Below are positions 57,797 through 64,000 of a stretch of 64,000 nt of DNA, in pieces (the first letter of the stretch is position 1; each line of letters opens with the position of its first letter). The stretch comes from Propionibacteriales bacterium. GTDB lineage: Bacteria; Actinomycetota; Actinomycetes; Propionibacteriales; Nocardioidaceae. The position numbers and the translations under genes were made by a program. Where the stretch lies: positions 372,001 through 436,000 of the forward strand of contig JAPLCB010000004.1 of assembly GCA_026392455.1 (NCBI GenBank), read 5' to 3'. A model generated the notes under the pieces. That model did not search any database. It was given only the letters and a program-made list of their open reading frames with translations, and was not told the DNA's origin.

Positions 57797-59191
57797 TCAG
57801 GAGTGGGCGTGGAGTGGTTTGCCGGCGAGGGCCAGGTGGGCCTCGCCGAGAGCTTCGTTCTGGGTGGGATGGGCGTGCACCAGGGGAGCGACGTCGGTGG
57901 GGAACGCCTCCCAGTTGTAGATCAGCTGGGCCTCACCGATCAGCTCACCGACCCGCGCACCGACCAGGTGGACGCCGATCACGGGGCCGTTGGTGCGCCG
58001 GACCAGCTTGACGCTTCCGGAGGTCTTCAGGATCTGGCTCTTGCCGTTGCCACCGAGGTCGTAGGTGAGCGACTCGACCTGGTCCTGACCGTGGAGCTCG
58101 ACAGCCTGGGCCTCGGTCAGTCCCACGGAGGCCAGCTCGGGGTCCGAGTAGGTGACGCGGGGGATCCCGGTCTCGTCGATCGCGGTCGGTGCCAGGCCGG
58201 CGATCTCCTCGGCCACGAAGATTCCCTGGGCGAACCCGCGGTGAGCCAGCTGGAGCCCGGGCACGATGTCGCCGACGGCGAAGATCCCGGGAACGTTGGT
58301 CCGGCAGCGCTCGTCGGTGAGCACGAACCCGCGGTCCAGCGCGACCCCCTGCTCGGCGTACCCGAGTCCGTCGGTGCTGGCCCCACGGCCGACCGCGACC
58401 AGCAGCAGCTCGGCCTCGATCGGCTCGGCCCCCTGGACGTGCACCCGGACGCCGCCGTCGAGCACCTCGACCTTGTCGAAGGGCTTCCCGGTCAGGGCCT
58501 TGATCTTGCGCTTGCGGAACGCTCGTTCCAGCTGCTTGGACGAGTCCGCGTCCTCGGCGGCCATCAGGCGGGGCAGCGCCTCGACGATGGTCACCTCGGC
58601 ACCGAACGAGCGCCAGACGCTGGCGAACTCGCAACCGATCACGCCGCCGCCGAGGACGACCACCGAGGTCGGCACCCGGTCGAGGCGCAGTGCGTGCTCG
58701 GAGGTGATCACCCGCTCACCGTCGATCTCCAGCCCGGGCAGCGTGCGCGAGTAGGAACCGGTGGCGAGGACGACGTGCTTGCCGACGAGGGTCTGCGGGC
58801 CGTCGCCGGTGTCCACGACGACGGTGTCAGGTGCGGTCAGGCGACCGGTGCCACCGACCACGGTGATGCCGCGCCCGTTGATCAGACCGGTGAGGCCCTT
58901 GAAGAGCCGGTCGACGACCCCGTCCTTGTAGCTGTTGACCGCGGTCATGTCGATGCCGTGCAGCTCTGCCTGGACGCCGAACTGGCCGGCGTTGCGGGTC
59001 GCGTCCGCCACCTCAGCGGCGTGCAGGAGCGCTTTGGTCGGGATGCAGCCGACGTGCAGGCAGGTGCCCCCGAGGCGGTCCTTCTCGACCAGGGCGACCG
59101 TCAGACCGAGCTGGGCTGCGCGCAGCGCACAGGCGTAACCACCGGATCCTGCGCCCAGGATCACCACATCGAAGTGGTTGGCGTCCGCCAC
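57797..59191 (-). CDS. lpdA2: Dihydrolipoyl dehydrogenase (E3), copy 2
   Basis: 464 residues from the GTG at 59191, with GGAGG just upstream. FAD motif VVILGAGSGGYACALRA, redox pair C44-x4-C49 in GGTCLHVGCIPTK, NAD motif VVLGGGVIGCEFA and active-site His in HAHPTQNEAL. Sequence similarity to copy 1 is moderate, so this is an old paralogue. 27 bp upstream of sucB on the same strand, presumably the dedicated E3 of that E2. The symbol with a 2 is provisional. Confidence 0.94.
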   Translation of the reverse strand: MADANHFDVVILGAGSGGYACALRAAQLGLTVALVEKDRLGGTCLHVGCIPTKALLHAAEVADATRNAGQFGVQAELHGIDMTAVNSYKDGVVDRLFKGLTGLINGRGITVVGGTGRLTAPDTVVVDTGDGPQTLVGKHVVLATGSYSRTLPGLEIDGERVITSEHALRLDRVPTSVVVLGGGVIGCEFASVWRSFGAEVTIVEALPRLMAAEDADSSKQLERAFRKRKIKALTGKPFDKVEVLDGGVRVHVQGAEPIEAELLLVAVGRGASTDGLGYAEQGVALDRGFVLTDERCRTNVPGIFAVGDIVPGLQLAHRGFAQGIFVAEEIAGLAPTAIDETGIPRVTYSDPELASVGLTEAQAVELHGQDQVESLTYDLGGNGKSQILKTSGSVKLVRRTNGPVIGVHLVGARVGELIGEAQLIYNWEAFPTDVAPLVHAHPTQNEALGEAHLALAGKPLHAHS

Positions 59192-59335
59192 GGTCCTCCG
59201 CCCTCCTGGATCGGTGCAGTTCGATGACTTCGCCCATCTTTGCACCTCTGCACTTCAAGTCCAGCGACGGGCCGACACGCGGGGCAAACCGGGGCCGTTG
59301 CGCCCGACGACCGGCCATGCCGCACAATTGCGCCC

Positions 59336-59716
59336 ATGGGCCTGTTCGATCGCTTCCGCCGCGGAGATGCCGGCATGGTCCGTGGGGGTCCCACGGGTTC
59401 GACCGTGCGCGGCTCGGACACGGCTGACGCCACCTACCTGCGGGACTTCGTGCTGGCGCGCCGCGGGGTCGAGGGCTTCGTCGAACCGCGGACGACCGTC
59501 TCGGAGGTGACCCTCCTGCTGGTCGCCCACGACGGGGAGTGGACCCGGCGCCGGGTGCCGTCGGTGCAGTGGGCGCACGACTTCGCGAACAGGCTCGGGG
59601 TGCCGTCGTACGACGCGGCCGTGGTCGGGATCCCGCAACGGATGCGCGACTTCAACAGTCGTCAGAAGGCGGCCAAGAAGGCCAACCCCTTCTCGCAACC
59701 CCCGCCGACCGACTAG
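59336..59716 (+). CDS. Conserved hypothetical protein next to pepA
   Basis: 126 residues from the ATG at 59336. Core YLRDFVLARRGVEGFVEPRT, TVSEVTLLLVAHDGEWTRRRV and LGVPSYDAAVVGIPQRMRDF is conserved next to pepA in many actinobacteria, sometimes labelled oxidoreductase without evidence. No cofactor motif is visible. Its TAG stop shares CTAG with the convergent pepA stop (overlap of 4 bp). Confidence 0.78.
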   Translation: MGLFDRFRRGDAGMVRGGPTGSTVRGSDTADATYLRDFVLARRGVEGFVEPRTTVSEVTLLLVAHDGEWTRRRVPSVQWAHDFANRLGVPSYDAAVVGIPQRMRDFNSRQKAAKKANPFSQPPPTD

Positions 59717-61203
59717 CTCGCGGCGCGGGCGCTGACGAGCTCGACGATCGTGCTGATCGAGAACCCGGTGCCGCCACTGGGGACGTGACCCCACGGCCCT
59801 CCGGTGTTGTACGCCGGACCGGCCACGTCCAGGTGGGCCCACGGCACGTCCTCGACGAACTGCTCCAGGAACGCCGCGGCGTACAGGGCGCCGCCCCAGC
59901 GCACCCAGTTCGCCTGCAGCAGGTCGGCGACCTTGCTCTCGGTCCGCACGCTGGTGCGCTGCTCAGCCGGGATCGGCAGCCGCCAGAACAGCTCCCCGGT
60001 GCTGTCCGCAGCGCGTTGGACCTCGGCGGTCGTCCGGTCGTCGCCGAAGAGTCCGGCGATCCGGTCACCGAGGGCCATCACGCAGGCACCGGTCAGGGTG
60101 GCCACGTTGATGATCACCTCGGGTTCGTCACGGACGGCCAGGGTCAGCGCGTCGGCCAGGACCAGGCGGCCCTCGGCGTCGGTGTTGGTGACCTCGACGG
60201 TCTTGCCGGACAGCATCTTCAGCACGTCGCCGGGCCGCTGGGCCGTACCGCTGACCATGTTCTCGGCGATCGGGACGTAGGCGGTCACCGTGACGGGTAC
60301 CTCGAGGGCCGCCAGGGTGTGGATGGCTGCGACCACGGTGGCGGCCCCGGCCATGTCGGACTTCATCGCGGGCATGGAGCCACCGGGCTTGATGGTCAGC
60401 CCGCCGGAGTCGAAGGTGATCCCCTTGCCGACCAGGGCGACCGAACCGCGCGGCGCGTCGGGAGCCCAGGTGAGCTTCACCAGGCAGGGTGGGTTCGCCG
60501 AGCCCTGCCCGACGCCGATGATGCCGCCGGCACCGGACTTCTTGAGCTGCGCCGCGGTGAGCAGCTCGAACTCGACGGCAGTGCCGTCGCCGAGCTTCTT
60601 GATCTGGTCGGCGAAGGTGCGTGGGACCAGGGCGTTCGGGGGAGTGTTCACCCAGTCCCGGGCCTGGTCGGCGTACCGGGTCAGGGTCACGGCGGCGTCA
60701 CGTGCCGCGACCACCTCGGCGCGCCGGGCGCCGTCGGTGAGCACCACGACGTCGGCGATGCCGCCGGTCGTGGGCTTCGACTTGTAGGTCTCGTACCGGT
60801 ACAGCCCGGTCGAGAAGCCTTCGATCACGGCACGGACCCCGGCCACGTCCTCAGCCGGGAGCGCCAGGGTCACCGAGGCCACGTTCCCGATGTTGCGGGC
60901 CGCCACGCCGGCGGCACGTCGTACCTTCTCCGCGGTCAGCTCCGCCAGGTTGCCGACGCCGACGACCAGCAGCTGACCGGCGTTGATGGTGCCGTGGGTC
61001 GGGACCCGGACGGCCTCCCCGAACGATCCGCCGAAGCCGGCGGCGGCCAGCATCGGGGCGAAGCCGCGGCCGTAGGCCTCGGCCACCGGTTCGGCGCCGG
61101 TCGTCGGGACGAGGGCCTTGCCGGCTCCCACGGCGACGCCGATGACCACCAGGTCGGTGCGGACTCGGTCAGCAGCTGCCTTGCGCAAGGTGTAGGTCGT
61201 CAC
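59713..61203 (-). CDS. pepA: Leucyl aminopeptidase (PepA, M17)
   Basis: 496 residues. The M17 signature NTDAEGRLVLADAL is present, with metal-binding/catalytic residues in VGKGITFDSGGLTIKPG (Lys, Asp) and MKSDMAGAATVVAAI (Lys, Asp). C-terminal WAHLDVAGPAYNTGG is typical. Releases N-terminal amino acids with two divalent metals; forms hexamers. Divergent from gcvT over 227 bp. Confidence 0.95.
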   Translation of the reverse strand: MTTYTLRKAAADRVRTDLVVIGVAVGAGKALVPTTGAEPVAEAYGRGFAPMLAAAGFGGSFGEAVRVPTHGTINAGQLLVVGVGNLAELTAEKVRRAAGVAARNIGNVASVTLALPAEDVAGVRAVIEGFSTGLYRYETYKSKPTTGGIADVVVLTDGARRAEVVAARDAAVTLTRYADQARDWVNTPPNALVPRTFADQIKKLGDGTAVEFELLTAAQLKKSGAGGIIGVGQGSANPPCLVKLTWAPDAPRGSVALVGKGITFDSGGLTIKPGGSMPAMKSDMAGAATVVAAIHTLAALEVPVTVTAYVPIAENMVSGTAQRPGDVLKMLSGKTVEVTNTDAEGRLVLADALTLAVRDEPEVIINVATLTGACVMALGDRIAGLFGDDRTTAEVQRAADSTGELFWRLPIPAEQRTSVRTESKVADLLQANWVRWGGALYAAAFLEQFVEDVPWAHLDVAGPAYNTGGPWGHVPSGGTGFSISTIVELVSARAAS

Positions 61204-61236
61204 GAGGCGAGGCTACGCGAACGAGTGGAGCCGCAA

Positions 61237-61262
61237 GGAGCTTGCTCCGCTGCCGGCGGAGC
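61237..61262. promoter_or_regulatory. Overlapping hairpins in the pepA-gcvT intergenic region
   Basis: GGAGC-TT-GCTCC (61237-61248) overlaps GCTCCGC-TGCCG-GCGGAGC (61244-61262); a similar CGAGC-TT-GCTCG sits about 65 bp further on. The mutually exclusive stems look attenuator-like or are decayed repeats. No glycine-riboswitch consensus was recognised here despite the gcvT neighbour. Confidence 0.4.
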
Positions 61263-61430
61263 GAGGAGCGTGGAGAAGCGCCGGGACGTCCACCGAGTGC
61301 CCGAGCTTGCTCGAGGCCGAGCGGCCGAGAACGCGTCGAGGAGCGGCGCTACAGTCACCGGGCGAGGCTGTCGAGTCGCACAGCCCAACCACGCAACGAA
61401 CGTTGCGGATCGCTGCGGTAACTTCTCCGC

Positions 61431-62528
61431 ATGGCCCTCAAGCAGTCCGTCCTGCACGACCGACACGTTGCCCTCGGCGCGAAGTTCTCCGAGTTCGGGG
61501 GCTGGGAGATGCCCTTGGAGTACTCCGGTGTCGTCAAGGAGCACACCGCCGTGCGCGAGGCGGTCGGGATCTTCGACGTCAGCCACCTGGGCAAGGTCGT
61601 GGTCCGCGGTGACGGCGCGGCGGCGTTCATCAACTCCTGCTTCACCAACGACCTGGGCCGGATCGCCCCGGGGCAGGCCCAGTACACGCTCTGCTGCGAC
61701 GAGGAGACCGGCGGCGTCGTCGACGACCTGATCGTCTACCTCAAGGACGACGACCACCTGCTGCTGGTTCCGAACGCGTCCAACACCGCCGAGGTCGTAC
61801 GCCGGTTGCAGGCGAAGGCGCCGGCCGGCATCGCCCTGACCGACCACCACGAGAGCCACGCCGTCCTCGCGATCCAGGGCACCGGGTCGGACGAGGTTCT
61901 CCAGGCGCTCGGGCTGCCGACGGGGCACCCGTACATGTCGTTCGTCGAGGCGCCGTTCGACGGCGCCGACGTGGTCGTGTGCCGCACCGGGTACACCGGC
62001 GAGCGGGGGTACGAGCTGATCGCCCCGAACGAGGTGGCCGGAGCGTTGTGGGACGCGGTCCTCGCGGCCGGTGGCGCCCAGGGGCTGCTGCCCTGCGGTC
62101 TCGGCGCGCGGGACACCCTGCGTACCGAGATGGGCTACCCGCTGCACGGCCAGGACATGAGCCTGGACATCAACCCGGTCCAGGCGCGGGTCGGCTGGGC
62201 GGTCGGCTGGAAGAAGGACGCGTTCTGGGGTAAGGCCGCTCTCGAGGCCGAGCGCGAACGCGGCCCGGTCAGCACCGTCCGGGGACTGGTCGCCACCGGC
62301 CGGGGCATCCCGCGACCGCACATGAGCGTGCGCCTCACGCCTGACCTCCCGATCGGTGAGGTCACCTCGGGCACCTTCTCGCCGACGCTGAAGAAGGGCG
62401 TCGCCCTGGCGCTGATCAACTCCCAGGTCGAGGACGGGGCCGAGGTCACCGTCGACGTCCGGGGGCGTGCCGAGATCTTCGTGGTGACCAAGCCACCGTT
62501 CGTCCAACCTGCTGTCCGAGAGGCCTGA
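61431..62528 (+). CDS. gcvT: Aminomethyltransferase (glycine cleavage T protein)
   Basis: 365 residues. [20 protein letters not shown] start, [17 protein letters not shown], the folate-binding [20 protein letters not shown] region with catalytic Asp (VVDDLIVYL), and [14 protein letters not shown]. Transfers the aminomethyl carbon of lipoyl-GcvH to tetrahydrofolate. Other gcv genes are not in the window. Stop is followed after one base by the next ATG. Confidence 0.96.
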   Translation: MALKQSVLHDRHVALGAKFSEFGGWEMPLEYSGVVKEHTAVREAVGIFDVSHLGKVVVRGDGAAAFINSCFTNDLGRIAPGQAQYTLCCDEETGGVVDDLIVYLKDDDHLLLVPNASNTAEVVRRLQAKAPAGIALTDHHESHAVLAIQGTGSDEVLQALGLPTGHPYMSFVEAPFDGADVVVCRTGYTGERGYELIAPNEVAGALWDAVLAAGGAQGLLPCGLGARDTLRTEMGYPLHGQDMSLDINPVQARVGWAVGWKKDAFWGKAALEAERERGPVSTVRGLVATGRGIPRPHMSVRLTPDLPIGEVTSGTFSPTLKKGVALALINSQVEDGAEVTVDVRGRAEIFVVTKPPFVQPAVREA

Positions 62529-62529
62529 G

Positions 62530-62778
62530 ATGACCAACACCCCTGAGCCCAGCGCGTTCCCGGCACCGTCCTCCCAGGTCCCGTGGTGGTGGCAGCACCT
62601 GGACTCCGACGGCCGCGTGCTCGCCCCCGACCCGGAGCGTCAGGAGTTCCCGACCCGCGGCGACGCGGAGTCGTGGGTCGGCGAGTTCTGGGCCGACCTG
62701 GCCGATCAGGGCGTCGCCTCGGTCACCTTGTTCGAGGGTGACCGCGAGGTCTACGGCCCGATGTCGCTGGAAGCCTGA
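62530..62778 (+). CDS. Small conserved hypothetical protein
   Basis: 82 residues, Trp-rich (QVPWWWQHLDSDGRVLAPD; SWVGEFWADLADQGVASVTL). Similar short acidic proteins follow gcvT in Nocardioides-type genomes. No named family recognised. One base from gcvT, hence co-translated. Confidence 0.75.
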   Translation: MTNTPEPSAFPAPSSQVPWWWQHLDSDGRVLAPDPERQEFPTRGDAESWVGEFWADLADQGVASVTLFEGDREVYGPMSLEA

Positions 62779-62849
62779 TCTGCGCCGCCCTACGCAGCGC
62801 CCGGAGGCGTTGTCGTCAGTCGACGTCCGCTCCGCTGGCGCTCCGCTGA

Positions 62850-62898
62850 AGGACGACTCCGTCCTCCGCCTTGCCCGGCCCTGCGTCTGACGACGCAG
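62850..62898. terminator. Two hairpins between convergent genes
   Basis: AGGACG-ACTC-CGTCCT (62850-62865) and CTGCGTC-TGAC-GACGCAG (62881-62898) are perfect stems with 4-nt loops, located between the small gene at 62530 and the convergent DUF3043 gene. Likely bidirectional terminators. Confidence 0.65.
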
Positions 62899-62920
62899 CT
62901 CACGCTTCGGAGGCGAGCCG

Positions 62921-63517
62921 TTATCGCGGCTGGCCGCCGAGCTTCACGTTGGGCTTGGGCAGGCGCATGAAGCGCAGCTGCAGCATCCGGGTGATCGCGT
63001 AGAACGTGGTGCCCTTCAGCGACTCGTCGGGGAACTGCTTGGCCAGCGCTCGCTTGAGCCGGAAGCGGACCGTCACTACGTCGACGAGCAGCAGCAGCAT
63101 CGTCACCATCTGCATCAGGCCACCGGCCTTGCGGATGGCGGAGTCCTCCGGCGCCGCGCCGCTGATCAGGATCAGCAGCAGGATCGGCAGGACGAACTCG
63201 GTGAACATCAACCGGGAGTCGATCCAGTCCCGGACCGCGCGCTTGACGGGGCCCTGGTCGCGGGCGGGGAGAAACTTCTCCTCGCCGTTCTTCATGCCCT
63301 CGCGCATCCGCCGGTTCTGGTCGGACCGCTTCTCCCGCAGCATCTTGGCGGCGGCCTTCTTGTCGGTCCCGGCGCGGGCCCGCTCCTTCGCGGCGGCCTC
63401 GGCTTCCTTGCGGGTGGGGGTCGGGCGCCCCTTCTTGTCCGGGGACTCGGCCTCCACGGAGGACGACGGGGACGGAGCAGAGTTCTCGGAGCGACCGAAC
63501 AACGGGATACCTATCAA
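62921..63517 (-). CDS. DUF3043 membrane protein
   Basis: About 198 residues. PLFGRSENSAPSPSSSVEAE start, charged coiled region with KKGRPTPTRKEAEAAAKERA, then KFLPARDQGPVKRAVRDWID and two transmembrane helices (FVLPILLLILISGA; MLLLLVDVVTVRF), the DUF3043 pattern. Actinobacteria-specific, function unknown. The start is uncertain: candidates are TTG codons at 63517, 63502 and 63607 and no clear ribosome binding site distinguishes them. Confidence 0.85.
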   Translation of the reverse strand: MIGIPLFGRSENSAPSPSSSVEAESPDKKGRPTPTRKEAEAAAKERARAGTDKKAAAKMLREKRSDQNRRMREGMKNGEEKFLPARDQGPVKRAVRDWIDSRLMFTEFVLPILLLILISGAAPEDSAIRKAGGLMQMVTMLLLLVDVVTVRFRLKRALAKQFPDESLKGTTFYAITRMLQLRFMRLPKPNVKLGGQPR

Positions 63518-63639
63518 CGCAGGAGGGACGGATCGAGTGCAGACTACCCGCCTGCCCCAGGGACGTTGGTCACGGGCGCCGACCCATATGCGCGAAAACG
63601 CCTTCAAAGGGTGTCCGATTTGTCACACTTGACCTTGTG

Positions 63640-64000
63640 GTGAGGGAAACACGGCAGGATCTCGAACGCGAGGCCGAGCTCCGGGCGTACGCCGTTCTGG
63701 ACGCGCACCGCATTCCCGCGCTCGAACGCGTCGTCGACCTGGCCGCGTCCATCTGCGGGATGGCGGTGGCCGAGGTGAACGTCATCACCTCCGACGACGT
63801 GGTGCACGTCGCGACCACGAACCGTGACTACCTGCGCGTGCCTCGGGAGCACTCGTTCTGCAGCCCGGTGATCTCCTACGACGTCGAGAACTACGTGGTC
63901 CGGGACGCGACGCAGGAGGAACCGTTCGCGTCGAGCCCGTACGTGACCGGGGAGAAGGCCTCGATCCGGTCCTACGCCTCGGCGCGGATGACCGCACCCA
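63640..64000 (+). CDS. GAF-domain protein, N-terminal part (partial)
   Basis: From a GTG at 63640 (GTG at 63637 alternative) the frame stays open to the window end. It reads LEREAELRAYAVLDAHRIPA, then VVDLAASICGMAVAEVNVIT and HSFCSPVISYDVENYVVRDA, the N-terminal GAF sensor found on GGDEF/EAL or histidine-kinase proteins in actinobacteria (CSPVI-type loop). The effector domain lies outside the window. Confidence 0.8.
   Translation, partial: MRETRQDLEREAELRAYAVLDAHRIPALERVVDLAASICGMAVAEVNVITSDDVVHVATTNRDYLRVPREHSFCSPVISYDVENYVVRDATQEEPFASSPYVTGEKASIRSYASARMTAP

Overview
The window is high-G+C DNA with GTG/TTG starts, frequent 4-base ATGA/GTGA gene overlaps and actinobacterial marker families: F420-type luciferase-like oxidoreductase, DUF3043, DUF4191, DUF1876, DUF4394, a GSI-beta glutamine synthetase, and the lipA-lipB-lpdA-sucB-pepA-gcvT neighbourhood. 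It reads as a chromosomal segment of an actinobacterium, most likely Nocardioidaceae (Nocardioides-like). That placement is inference from gene content and order. No rRNA, tRNA, CRISPR array, insertion sequence or phage gene was recognised.

Layout. 0-4.8 kb: the end of a NarL-type two-component system, then a leftward drug-efflux operon (DHA2 MFS pump, ABC ATPase, ABC permease). 4.9-10 kb: a leftward operon of short-chain dehydrogenase, aldehyde dehydrogenase, SCP2-like protein and F420-type oxidoreductase, divergent from a cytochrome P450 across a 20-bp inverted repeat; this looks like an oxidation cascade for a lipophilic substrate. 10-15.4 kb: smpB, a membrane class III cyclase, a DapB-like reductase and an SDR separated by a KstR-type box, and a SerA-like dehydrogenase. 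15.4-17.9 kb: a second P450 and a thioredoxin/DUF302/CsoR-family trio with its own CsoR-type operator. 18-22.5 kb: a translationally coupled ornithine cyclodeaminase-PutA pair, a complete ornithine to proline to glutamate route. 22.5-27.3 kb: NUDIX, DUF1643, RF3, 5'-3' exonuclease and a secreted DUF4394 protein.

27.5-45.5 kb is a dormancy (DevR/DosR-type) island. The regulator is extremely close to mycobacterial DevR (same recognition helix), and the sensor has tandem GAF domains with the heme-ligand motif of DosS. Around them lie universal stress proteins, two PNPOx-like proteins, DUF1876, a sulfide:quinone-reductase-like flavoprotein, GAPDH plus PEP synthase, a zinc alcohol dehydrogenase, a GNAT/ADP-forming acyl-CoA synthetase and a CBS protein. 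GGGNC-N(4-5)-GNCCC palindromes, often in pairs 20-21 bp apart, sit 48-85 bp upstream of the starts. The island is also littered with gene debris: a frameshifted alcohol dehydrogenase, an internally deleted DUF4185 protein, an internally deleted USP, two P-type ATPase C-terminal stubs, a phosphotransferase N-terminal stub and a truncated CBS protein.

45.5-64 kb is housekeeping: glnA, RDD protein, lipoproteins, the lipoic-acid genes lipA and lipB, an ABC-2 exporter, two dihydrolipoyl dehydrogenases flanking a two-lipoyl-domain E2 (sucB), pepA, gcvT, DUF3043 and the start of a GAF protein.

The least explained feature is a repeated intergenic element present twice (15312-15433 and 55914-56031). 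Each copy has four related ~24-bp units, two forward and two inverted, at an exact 32-bp period, and fills the gap between the stop codons of convergent genes. The second copy contains a perfect 54-bp palindrome.
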